Shown here piece by piece: positions 1-8,384 of a stretch of DNA of 64,000 nucleotides (its first letter is position 1; every line of letters begins with the position of its first letter). A program made the translations under genes and the position numbers. Below the pieces are notes generated by a model that saw only the letters and a list, made by a program, of their open reading frames with translations, searched no databases and was not told where the DNA came from. The stretch covers positions 1,736,001 to 1,800,000 of the forward strand of contig NZ_OX638201.1 in assembly GCF_951805225.1 (NCBI RefSeq), written 5' to 3'. Origin of the DNA: an uncultured Flavobacterium sp. GTDB lineage: Bacteria; Bacteroidota; Bacteroidia; Flavobacteriales; Flavobacteriaceae.

Positions 1-148
1 ATTCTGAAGCTGCTTTTTCGATTGCTTCTTTTCTTCTTCCTGTAATAATAACTGTTGCACCTTGTTCTTTTAATTGTTTCGCAGTCGCATAACCAATACC
101 GCTATTTCCGCCTGTTATTACTGCAACTTTATTTTTTAAATTGTCCAT
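1..148 (-). CDS. SDR family oxidoreductase (N-terminal part, runs off the window)
   Basis: The minus strand from the ATG at 146-148 reads into the window edge and gives 49 residues. They begin with the short-chain dehydrogenase Rossmann start: a beta strand (KVAVITGG), the glycine motif TGGNSGIG for NAD(P) binding, a helix, and a second strand ending TGRR, where the arginines suggest NADPH preference. The catalytic YxxxK lies outside the window, so substrate and activity cannot be judged. The gene is divergent from an HxlR regulator 251 bp away. HxlR proteins often control a neighbouring redox gene, so this is the likely target (inference). Family certain, function open. Confidence 0.85.
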   Translation of the reverse strand, partial: MDNLKNKVAVITGGNSGIGYATAKQLKEQGATVIITGRRKEAIEKAASE

Positions 149-238
149 TTTTTATGTTTTAAATTAATGGTACAAAGTTAAAACGCAGAGTATATTACTT
201 TTTCAGCGGTATCATTGAGTATACCAAATTTTCTATCC

Positions 239-363
239 TATAAGTGATATAAGTTCATTTAAAGTATGCTTTTTACTAAGTGGTTAGCTTACTTTTTACA
301 TAATTCAAATCACAAAATCAGCATTTAAACTTACATATTCTTATATCACTTATATGGTGAAAA
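239..363. repeat. Long inverted repeat between the SDR and HxlR genes
   Basis: The 13-mer TAAGTGATATAAG at 241-253 has its exact reverse complement at 340-352, and similarity continues inward on both sides. The right end (CTTATATGGTG type) recurs in a second copy at 55717-55807. The element fills most of the divergent intergenic region, so it must carry or abut both promoters. It could be a MITE-like hairpin or contribute regulator sites. Confidence 0.7.
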
Positions 364-399
364 AAATTGTTTTTATATCTTAGTCTAAAATAAATTCTA

Positions 400-756
400 A
401 TGGCAAGAAATCAGCAAGAAGAAGTTCGCGCGCTTCAGGATACGATATATGTTTTGGGTGGTAAATGGAAATTACCAATTATCAATTCGATTTGTAATGG
501 AAATAACCGATTCAAAGAAATTCAGCAAAGTATTCCTGGAATTACGTCACGAATGCTTTCGAAAGAATTAAAAGATATGGAACTCAACAATCTTGTAAAA
601 AGAACCGAAGACAGAGACGCAGAAATACCAATACTTTATGAATCTACAGATTATTGCCAATCATTTGGACCAATTATTACCGAAATGATTAAATGGGGAA
701 TATCTCATCGGGAACACATTAAAAACAAAAAAACTAACACATTATTACAGCTTTAA
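400..756 (+). CDS. HxlR family winged-helix transcriptional regulator
   Basis: This 118-residue protein has the usual HxlR length and order. It has an N-terminal helix, then the GGKWKLPII segment that opens the winged helix, the RFKEIQQSIPGITSRMLS recognition region, and a wing with EDRDAEIPILYEST. The C-terminal helix supplies the dimer interface. HxlR dimers bind palindromic operators near their own promoter and respond to oxidants, electrophiles or ligands. It is divergent from the SDR gene, which is the obvious target (inference). No cysteine lies in the N-terminal arm, the place used by thiol-sensing relatives; the two cysteines present are in the body. A terminator follows 30 bp after the stop, so it is monocistronic. 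Confidence 0.9.
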   Translation: MARNQQEEVRALQDTIYVLGGKWKLPIINSICNGNNRFKEIQQSIPGITSRMLSKELKDMELNNLVKRTEDRDAEIPILYESTDYCQSFGPIITEMIKWGISHREHIKNKKTNTLLQL

Positions 757-786
757 AACCTTAGAAATGAATGAATTAAGGAGCAC

Positions 787-813
787 AAAAAAAGGGTATT
801 TATACCCTTTTTT
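787..813 (+). terminator. Rho-independent terminator after the HxlR gene
   Basis: A GGGTAT stem pairs with ATACCC across a two-base loop. The stem is preceded by an A run and followed by six T, 30 bp after the stop codon. The A and T runs also pair, so it could work in both directions. The rest of 757-998 holds nothing else recognisable. Confidence 0.85.
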
Positions 814-998
814 CATTTCTTATATATTGATAAATTTGATTTAACAATTCTTTAATGTTTTACAAATCAATATCTTAGAACATTACTTCTACACTCTGCC
901 TGGATAAAGAATAGTACTACACGCCTTTTTCTACTGTTTTGTAAAATTATCACGGAAAAACTAAAATAAGCTTAATGCTTTAACCAATTCTATAGAAA

Positions 999-3900
999 AT
1001 GGAAGAGTCATCTAATACAAGCAAATCATTTAGAGAAAAACATGGTTATTCTGTAATAACAGCAATAATCATTGCTCTATTGACATGTGGTTATATCTTC
1101 TATATTCTTCCTGATAATAAGGCAAAAGAGGATGGGAAAAATATTGCCATTTTGCAAGGTATCGAACAGCAATTAACGGCATACATAGACGATCAGGTAA
1201 AATACATTAACAAAAAAAAGATGGATAGTCTGAAACTTTCAAGATTTGAGGGTTTACCGACTGTGTATATTGATACCATAATAATTAATAAAAAGGGATT
1301 TAAACGATTAGATGACGGAACAATCAAATTATCAAGGTTAATTAATTTATCAATATCATCTGAAGCTCTTAAAAAAAAACTTACGAAAAAGGACACAATC
1401 GTTAATGACAGTATTAGTATTGATCTTACCAGGTTTCTTACTAAAATTAATTCTACAACGCATTTCACTTCATTTTATATTTGTCCCATTGAAAACGGAA
1501 GCTGTCAAGCTAGTAAATCATTTCTAGCTCACAACGTAGGTCTGGCTGACCAAGATAGTTTAATTGAGAATAGTAGAAAAAATGGACCTTTTGGTTTCAA
1601 AGGATCAGCAAAACGATATTATGCCGATCAAATAAAAATTCCGAATACCAATTATTCAATATTCTTAGCCACAGGAATTGATAATACTGCTTTTCAATCT
1701 AATATTAGAGAAATCGAAACTAGTTTATTAATTATCAGCTTGCTTATAGTCATCATTTTGGTATTAGGAATAAATTTTATAAAACCAATTGTAAGCAGTT
1801 ATAAAGAAAGACTCAGTCAAATGGATTTGGTTAGTGTTGCATTTTCTGTCGGAATTTTGATTGCTGTTTTAGTTGTTTTTGGGATAATAACTTACTGGGA
1901 TAATGCTATAAAAACCAGAAACACGAAAGATTTAAAAGGGTTGGTAGAAAAAATTGATACTAATTTTAAAGATCAAATTAAATTTTACCAAGATTCAGCA
2001 TCAAAATCAATATTAGGAAAAGAATGGAAAAATTCAAAAAATGAATTTGTTAAAATATATTTAGAAACAGATTCAAAAACAACTTCTGTAAATGGAGATT
2101 CCCTTACTAAAGATGATATTTTACTTCGTAAAGAAAAAAAGTACATAAATATTAAGAAGGGTGATTTACAAAAACAAACTAAAGATTCAACTAACCTTGC
2201 ACATTTAGACAACTATTTTCGAATGGATGTTAACGGATTGATTACAAAAGACTTAAACACTTCAATTCCTGATATACGAAGAAAATATTCAGATAGGGGC
2301 TACTTTCAAAGACTTCAAAATAAAGAAAAAAAAATAACTAAATTACTAACGGCAGTTTTCTCGAGAGAAAATAATAGATATCAATGGATATATGCTGAAA
2401 AAAATCAGGAATCAGAAGAGAAAGGTATCAAAGGTATAGGTTTCAGAGAAAATTTCTCAGAGAAAATATTATTACCTCCAGGAACCGGTTATATGCTCAT
2501 AGACAGATATGGAGAGGTGTTAATGCAAAATAATCGAAAAAAGAATTTATCTCAAAATTTACGTTACGGATCAAAAAGAAACCTTGAATTTATAACTTTA
2601 TTATCAGGTATCGATCAGAAATCTTTTGAGACGGAATATCAGGGTACATTCTATCAGGTATATGCAAAAAAAATAGACATCAAAATTGATTCTCCGGTAT
2701 ATATTCTGGGAATCCGTGATTTGTCTCATCTGAATCGTTTATCAATATTTAGTTTCAGCAACGGATTTTTAATTTCTCTTTTCTATGGCTTTTTTATATT
2801 AGTAATCACCTATATTTATTCAATCTGTTTTTACGCTGGTCGTCTTAGTCTGTTTTCAAACCATCACTTTTACCATCTTTTTCCGGATAATAGCCGAACT
2901 TATCAATACAAGCAACTGTTAATTGTCAATTCTACTGCAATATTATTGGCAACTATCTTCTCATTACTATCTTCTCCTTCATTAGCATTAATTTTCTGTA
3001 TGGTCATTGGTATTAACTTAGTGCTTATTAATTTAATCACACTAAATATTCGCACTTCAGACTACAAACTAGACTTTATAAGACTGGTCTCAGGTTTGTT
3101 TTTATTAGTGATTATTATACTCTTGATACTATACATTTCTGACAGTATATGGATTGCAATGGTAGTGTTTTTCGGGGTACATGGCTGGCTTTTATATTAT
3201 TACAGAAACTGGAGAGAAAGAGAGGAAATTGATCTTGAAAAGAATGCTAAAGATCTGAACAAAGGGGTTAATAGAAAAGTTTATACCCGATTTCTAACCG
3301 CAAGATTATTATATCACTTTGCTGTGTTTCCATTTGTTTTGATTAGCGCATTTTATGTTAATGATCTGAATGATTTTACAAGTTTTTACTGCTCTTCAAA
3401 TCAAATCAAAGAACAAAATGAAAATCCTATTAAAAAGGACATCATAAATACCTATAGCTGCAATTGTAAAGAAGAAACTAAAGAGAAACCGCTAATACTA
3501 TTTCCAAACAGCAAAGATGATGTAGTGCAAAAGGCAAATATTGGTTTCCTCGATCCCCCGGCTATGTACGAAGTTAAAAATTTTACATTTAGCCCATTTA
3601 TTAAAAAATATTACCTGAACTCAACAGCTATTGCGCAAGATGAAAATATAATGAGCAGCGTTTTTATAGTTTTGTCTCTACTTTTTGCATTCTCATTTCT
3701 TGCTATTATAGTCTATCATTTACTAAACTATTATAGTAACCGTTTCTTTTTTTATGATTTGATGCAGGCAGCCTGTAAAAAATATTATCCCTGCACGAAA
3801 AATCCATTCGCTAATCGTCATATTTTTATACCTATGGTGAATAATGATGACATTAAAGCACTTGTTCAAGACTCTGACAACGAAGAACTATTATTAGTAG

Positions 3901-4454
3901 ATGGCGAAAAATGTGTTGATCGTGATATTCCTATCAAAGAAGTATTTGATAGTGATACAGATCATGAAATATCTCCTTATCTAAGAATGGACTTCATACT
4001 AAACTACAATAACGAGAAATTTGCTGATGAATATAATGACATTTGGGAATCATTACCAGAACATGACGAAACCCGTAATGTTCTTTACGATTTTGCTCAG
4101 GATCATTTTGTAAATTACAAAAATAAAGATATTCTTATGTCCCTTATGGAAAAAGGAATAATCGACTGTCATCAATTAACGGGAAGACTTAAGATAATGA
4201 GTCTCAGTTTTAGGGTATTTATTTTGTCAAAAAGTAAACTAGATGAGAAATTTATCAAAGAATTTAAAGCCGAAAGTAAAAATGGGACATTTAGTAAATT
4301 AAAAATCCCAATTTTTATTGTTGCTATTAGCGCATTACTATTATTGATGTACCTAAATAAAGATAGCTATGACAGAGTTGCCGTAATGGGAGGCAGTATT
4401 GTTTCCGTAATTGCTTTGCTTAATAAATTCCTTGAAGCCAATAAAACTCTTTAA
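999..4454 (+). CDS. Large multi-pass membrane protein with two Cache-like extracytoplasmic modules
   Basis: The 1151-residue protein has no recognised enzymatic domain. One N-terminal membrane helix (about 18-37) is followed by a roughly 200-residue outer domain, two helices near 240-262 and 278-298, and a second outer domain of about 290 residues. That domain contains a SDRGYFQ motif followed by ligand-pocket-like strands, as in dCache sensor domains. A block of six or so helices lies between about 595 and 790. Another outer segment with a CSCNCKEE cysteine cluster, one helix near 885-908, a soluble acidic domain and a C-terminal helical pair complete it. No kinase, GGDEF, HAMP or chemoreceptor output is visible, so signalling is only inferred from the Cache-like part. 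Monocistronic, ending at a strong hairpin. Confidence 0.6.
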   Translation: MEESSNTSKSFREKHGYSVITAIIIALLTCGYIFYILPDNKAKEDGKNIAILQGIEQQLTAYIDDQVKYINKKKMDSLKLSRFEGLPTVYIDTIIINKKGFKRLDDGTIKLSRLINLSISSEALKKKLTKKDTIVNDSISIDLTRFLTKINSTTHFTSFYICPIENGSCQASKSFLAHNVGLADQDSLIENSRKNGPFGFKGSAKRYYADQIKIPNTNYSIFLATGIDNTAFQSNIREIETSLLIISLLIVIILVLGINFIKPIVSSYKERLSQMDLVSVAFSVGILIAVLVVFGIITYWDNAIKTRNTKDLKGLVEKIDTNFKDQIKFYQDSASKSILGKEWKNSKNEFVKIYLETDSKTTSVNGDSLTKDDILLRKEKKYINIKKGDLQKQTKDSTNLAHLDNYFRMDVNGLITKDLNTSIPDIRRKYSDRGYFQRLQNKEKKITKLLTAVFSRENNRYQWIYAEKNQESEEKGIKGIGFRENFSEKILLPPGTGYMLIDRYGEVLMQNNRKKNLSQNLRYGSKRNLEFITLLSGIDQKSFETEYQGTFYQVYAKKIDIKIDSPVYILGIRDLSHLNRLSIFSFSNGFLISLFYGFFILVITYIYSICFYAGRLSLFSNHHFYHLFPDNSRTYQYKQLLIVNSTAILLATIFSLLSSPSLALIFCMVIGINLVLINLITLNIRTSDYKLDFIRLVSGLFLLVIIILLILYISDSIWIAMVVFFGVHGWLLYYYRNWREREEIDLEKNAKDLNKGVNRKVYTRFLTARLLYHFAVFPFVLISAFYVNDLNDFTSFYCSSNQIKEQNENPIKKDIINTYSCNCKEETKEKPLILFPNSKDDVVQKANIGFLDPPAMYEVKNFTFSPFIKKYYLNSTAIAQDENIMSSVFIVLSLLFAFSFLAIIVYHLLNYYSNRFFFYDLMQAACKKYYPCTKNPFANRHIFIPMVNNDDIKALVQDSDNEELLLVDGEKCVDRDIPIKEVFDSDTDHEISPYLRMDFILNYNNEKFADEYNDIWESLPEHDETRNVLYDFAQDHFVNYKNKDILMSLMEKGIIDCHQLTGRLKIMSLSFRVFILSKSKLDEKFIKEFKAESKNGTFSKLKIPIFIVAISALLLLMYLNKDSYDRVAVMGGSIVSVIALLNKFLEANKTL

Positions 4455-4469
4455 TCTATTTTAAATAAA

Positions 4470-4495
4470 AAACACCGGTTTAAAAGCCGGTGTTT
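4470..4495. terminator. Bidirectional terminator between convergent genes
   Basis: A nine-base stem AAACACCGG / CCGGTGTTT with an eight-base loop sits 16 bp after the membrane protein gene and 52 bp beyond the stop of the convergent phosphatase gene. A and T tracts flank it, fitting termination from both sides. Confidence 0.85.
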
Positions 4496-4507
4496 ATATT
4501 AATTCTT

Positions 4508-4541
<34 letters not shown>

Positions 4542-4546
4542 GATAA

Positions 4547-6370
4547 TTACTTCGCAGAAATAACTTCCATAATCTTAGTATAAATCGCTGTGTTTTGATA
4601 AACTCCTGCAAAATTCTGAGCTCCTGGTCCATAAGCAAAAACCGGAACCGGAACTGCCGTATGATCGTTTGTACTGAAACTTCCGTGTACATATCCTTTC
4701 TCTATACTTCCGTCGATTAAAGAAAGTCCGCCTGTTTCGTGATCTGCTGTAACGATTAAAAGTGTTTCAGGATTTTTGTCTACAAATTCCATTGCTTGTC
4801 CAACTACTTTATCAAAATCAAGCATTTCGCGTACTACATATTCCACGTTGTTTTGGTGTCCGCCGTAATCGATTTGCGCACCTTCGGCCATTATAAAAAA
4901 CGGATTCTTTGTTTTAGCAAAAGTTGATGTCGCTTTCGCTAAAGATTTAGTCAAAAAGTCTCCTCTGCCCGCTTTCATAGAAACTACTGAAGCATCTTCT
5001 AAAACAACAAATTTCGAGTTTTTGATGGTATCAAGACTGCTGAATTTATCCGAGAAAGTATATCCTTTTTCTTTTAAAAGCTTAGAAAGATCTTTACCGT
5101 CTTTTCTCGCATAAAACTCTTTTTGTCCTCCTCCAATTAAAATATCTGATGGATTTGATAAAAAATCATTTGCAATAGGTTCACTATAACTTCTCTCTGG
5201 CTGATGTGCATAAAATGCTGCCGGAGTTGCATCTGTAATATTTCCTGCTGAAATTATTGCCGTTTTGTAATTTTTCTTTACCAATTGTTGTGTGATTAAT
5301 TCTAACGGTTTTCCGCTTTCATCAACACTAATAAATCTATTATTGGTTTTATGTCCCGTTGCCATTGCCGTTGCGCCAGCAGCCGAATCTGTAATATAAC
5401 TGTCCGAAGATTTTGTAATAGACAATCCCTGAGTCGGAATATTAAATAAACTCAACTGCCCTTTATTTGCCGTATATCCGGAATAAATCTGAGTTAATCC
5501 CATTCCGTCACCAATTAACAGAATTACGTTTTTAGGCTTCTTTTTGGCGAAAGCCGAAACATTTTTAGGAACATAAGCCTGATGAAATTCTGTATTTTGA
5601 AAGAATGTCGTTTTGATATTATTTATGAATTGTGTCAATGTCGGAACATTATCTGTAGCAATAAAATCTACTTTTAGATTCATCAAAGTCATCCACGTAT
5701 TTACATTGTCTGCTGTTCCCCAAAATCTGATTTTTTTATTCTGATCATGTACTTTTTTAATGATTTCCTGTACTTTTTCAGCATCAGCCTGAGTCATTAC
5801 ACCTTTACCGTTCCAAGGTGTTATTTCTTTTAAATCCTCACTAATCATTTCGACACGAGCTAATTGCTCCGGAGAATAATTCTCGTTTAATCTTCCGTCA
5901 AAATAAATAAACTCTGGATAATCTTTCCAGTTTGCCGGAGAAGGTCTGCTTCCTGAAATAACCACTTTTAGATTTTTATTCGAAATCAAATCTGGATACA
6001 TTTTTAATTGTTGGGCAATTAATTTTAATGTTGGTTCAGCTTCCGTTTTGATATCAATCATCAAAATCAACGGTTTATTACTTGGATATGCTTTCCCATT
6101 TAATGCTTTTACTTTATTTGATAAAGGATCCAAATACATACTTCTAAGTGTATTAAAAGCTGAAATTTCCTTTGAAGTATGAGCAACTGGTAATTCATTA
6201 TTTACTAAAAAAACATCGGCTTCGATAACACCGGCTTCATTAGAATAGGCATCATAAAAAGGGTTTTTGCTCGCATAATCATTATGCGAATGAATATTTG
6301 AAGAACTGTATTCCTGCGCTTGTGCAAACAGGAAAAAATGAAGACAAAAAAGGACTATTATTTTTTTCAT
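4547..6370 (-). CDS. Secreted PI-PLC/GDPD-like phosphodiesterase fused to alkaline phosphatase
   Basis: I chose the ATG at 6368-6370 (607 aa) because it opens directly into a signal peptide ending AQAQ; an upstream ATG at 6415 would add a 15-residue polar leader. Residues about 25-270 resemble the PI-PLC-like phosphodiesterase superfamily: HSHNDY with the first catalytic His, GVIEADVF with the metal-binding acid pair, and PVAH with a second His. Residues about 285-607 are an alkaline phosphatase: metal site LIGDGMG, nucleophile Ser329 in ITDSAAGATA, GGHQNN and VTADHETGG. In sequence, the two halves could hydrolyse a phosphodiester and then release phosphate from the monoester in the periplasm or outside (inference). 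It lies downstream of the SusC/SusD genes, with a terminator and repeats in between. Confidence 0.85.
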   Translation of the reverse strand: MKKIIVLFCLHFFLFAQAQEYSSSNIHSHNDYASKNPFYDAYSNEAGVIEADVFLVNNELPVAHTSKEISAFNTLRSMYLDPLSNKVKALNGKAYPSNKPLILMIDIKTEAEPTLKLIAQQLKMYPDLISNKNLKVVISGSRPSPANWKDYPEFIYFDGRLNENYSPEQLARVEMISEDLKEITPWNGKGVMTQADAEKVQEIIKKVHDQNKKIRFWGTADNVNTWMTLMNLKVDFIATDNVPTLTQFINNIKTTFFQNTEFHQAYVPKNVSAFAKKKPKNVILLIGDGMGLTQIYSGYTANKGQLSLFNIPTQGLSITKSSDSYITDSAAGATAMATGHKTNNRFISVDESGKPLELITQQLVKKNYKTAIISAGNITDATPAAFYAHQPERSYSEPIANDFLSNPSDILIGGGQKEFYARKDGKDLSKLLKEKGYTFSDKFSSLDTIKNSKFVVLEDASVVSMKAGRGDFLTKSLAKATSTFAKTKNPFFIMAEGAQIDYGGHQNNVEYVVREMLDFDKVVGQAMEFVDKNPETLLIVTADHETGGLSLIDGSIEKGYVHGSFSTNDHTAVPVPVFAYGPGAQNFAGVYQNTAIYTKIMEVISAK

Positions 6371-6427
6371 TGTAATTGGGGTTTGTTCATTTTTAAAACT
6401 TTTAGGATTTGTCAATAATTAATTTTT

Positions 6428-6527
6428 GTCATTCCGAGGAACGAGGAATCTCCGCAAGAAACTCCGTCTGCTTAATCGCCAATCTTTGTAGAGCTACTTA
6501 CGGAGATTCCTCGTTCCTCGGAATGAC
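6428..6527. repeat. Palindromic intergenic element with 27-bp perfect arms
   Basis: The arm starting GTCATTCCGAGGAACGAGGA at 6428-6454 is exactly inverted at 6501-6527, with a 46-bp centre. A degenerate second copy of the right half follows at about 6556-6604 (ATTTCTCATTCTTCGAAATGAC). It lies in the 457-bp gap between the phosphatase and susD. The remainder of the gap, about 6661-6827, is AT-rich with imperfect inverted repeats built on ATTCATAATT. Confidence 0.9.
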
Positions 6528-6631
6528 AATATTATGGTAACTTTATTTGTAATTCCAATCTTTGTCGAGTTTCTTGCGAAGATTTCTCATTCTTCGAAAT
6601 GACAATATTGGGGTAACTTCCTTAAACACAA

Positions 6632-6660
6632 ACCAGCCTTTTCCGTAAAAAAGACTGGCT
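6632..6660 (-). terminator. Terminator downstream of the first susCD pair
   Basis: On the minus strand CCAGTCTTTT pairs with AAAAGGCTGG (one internal mismatch) around a short loop, and a T-rich stretch follows. It is about 170 bp past the susD stop, separating susCD from the phosphatase gene. Confidence 0.6.
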
Positions 6661-6827
6661 GATTTTTTATATAATATTCATTTCTTTTTTTGTTACAACT
6701 GCAAGCTCCACAACAAGCTTGCAGTGTAAAAAAAAACAAACAAACTGAAACTAATTAATTGTTAATGACGAATTATAAATTCTGAATAGCTAATAATAAT
6801 TCATAATTTACAATTCATAATTAAAAT

Positions 6828-8363
6828 CTACCAACCTTTATTTTGAGTCAAAGCGCCTTTGCTTACTGCGATTTCATCTGGTGGTATTGGCCAAACGTGG
6901 TGAATTGCAGGGTTGAAATTACGAGCCGGATAAATCACCGTTCCGTTATAGTGGTGCAAAGGCTTTGCGTATGTTGCCTGAGCATCTCCCCAACGAACTA
7001 AATCAAAATGACGATCTGTCCATTCTCCAGCCAATTCGCAACGTCTTTCTCTTTTTAAATCTGTTAATGTTGCTCCTGAAATACTTGCTAAACCTGCACG
7101 ATTACGGATCATATTAATTTCGGTGTCAGCGCTTAACCCTTTCATTAATTTGGCTTCAGCCAACATCAAAATCACATCGGCATAACGTAAAAGAGGGACA
7201 TTTAAAGCTGTTGAAGGTTTATCTCCGTTTGCATTTACATAACGAATATCAATTCCGCCAGAATTTGTTTTCGGGTAACCGAATGGCTCCATATACTTTT
7301 TAAACTGATAACCTGTTCTGTTACTTGAACTTACAATATGTTTTCCTTCGTTAAAAGTTACTAATTCTCCAAAATACATAAACTGATCTCCTTTTTGTAA
7401 AATAGTAGCGCTTCGTCTTTTATCAGCCGGATCATAAGTGTCGAACAATTCTTTTGTAGGATAAAAATTTCCCCAACCATTGTAAACTCCCCAACCTTTA
7501 TCTTCTAAACAAACACCTGGAAAAATAGATCCTAAACCTGTGTTTTCTGAACTTGAAGTTACTGACCAAATATATTCTGAAGACCAGTTGTTTTTAATTT
7601 TAAATACATCTTCAAAATTGTCAAGCAATTTGTGTTTTCCGCTATTTACAATCATGTTGGCATATTTGATTGCATTGTCCCAATCTTTAGCATACAAATA
7701 CGTACGAACTAAATATCCCCAAGCTGCAGTTTTATGAGCACGTCCGTAATTATCTGACGTAAGCTCATTAAAATAAGGTAATAAATCTGCTGCTTTTACT
7801 AAATCTGCTGCGATATATGCGTAGTTTTCGGCAACATTTTTGGCACGTGGCACATAAACATTTGTTGGGTCATTACGATCCTGAATCGGGATTCCGGCGC
7901 GATCGTCTCCATAATGGTAAGCTAATTCTAAGTGCATTACTGCATGATTAAAATAAGCTTCTCCAAGCATCATATTTTTTGTTTTATCGTCTAAAGCAAT
8001 TTTAGGAATGTTACGAATCACGTCATTACAACGTTTCATTACTTCGTAGTGCAATCTCCAAATATCTTTGGTATCAGATTCTGATCCGTCAACAATAAAG
8101 TTTTTAATACGTTCTGCATTTTGTCTTGGTTTTGTTCCAATATCGTCACTGGCATTATTCAGCCAGAAAAAACCACGACCATACATATTATCATCAGAAT
8201 ACAAAGCATAAATTGCATTTACTCCCGCTTTTGCATCTGCCGGAGTTTTCCAGAAGTTTCCGGTTGACGGCGCTCCTTGCGGAACAACATCAAGTTCACT
8301 TTCGCAAGCCGAAGTGCTCAATAAAAGCACAAAACTCAATAATAAAAGACTTAAATTTTTCAT
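6828..8363 (-). CDS. SusD/RagB-like nutrient-binding outer-membrane lipoprotein
   Basis: A 511-residue protein with a lipoprotein signal peptide whose lipobox is STSAC, so it is lipid-anchored at the cell surface. The SusD-type N-terminal region (GAPSTGNFWKTPADAKAGVNA) is followed by TPR-like helices. The C-terminal half has the family signatures LLRYADVILMLAEA, IRNRAGL and RRCELAGEWTDRHFDLVRWGD. SusD lids bind ligand over the SusC barrel. It begins 21 bp after the susC stop, which indicates cotranscription. Substrate cannot be read from the sequence; the ECF sigma/FecR control and the phosphodiesterase-phosphatase downstream hint at a phosphorylated compound (inference). Confidence 0.95.
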   Translation of the reverse strand: MKNLSLLLLSFVLLLSTSACESELDVVPQGAPSTGNFWKTPADAKAGVNAIYALYSDDNMYGRGFFWLNNASDDIGTKPRQNAERIKNFIVDGSESDTKDIWRLHYEVMKRCNDVIRNIPKIALDDKTKNMMLGEAYFNHAVMHLELAYHYGDDRAGIPIQDRNDPTNVYVPRAKNVAENYAYIAADLVKAADLLPYFNELTSDNYGRAHKTAAWGYLVRTYLYAKDWDNAIKYANMIVNSGKHKLLDNFEDVFKIKNNWSSEYIWSVTSSSENTGLGSIFPGVCLEDKGWGVYNGWGNFYPTKELFDTYDPADKRRSATILQKGDQFMYFGELVTFNEGKHIVSSSNRTGYQFKKYMEPFGYPKTNSGGIDIRYVNANGDKPSTALNVPLLRYADVILMLAEAKLMKGLSADTEINMIRNRAGLASISGATLTDLKRERRCELAGEWTDRHFDLVRWGDAQATYAKPLHHYNGTVIYPARNFNPAIHHVWPIPPDEIAVSKGALTQNKGW

Positions 8364-8384
8364 TTTATATGTTTTATATTTTTT

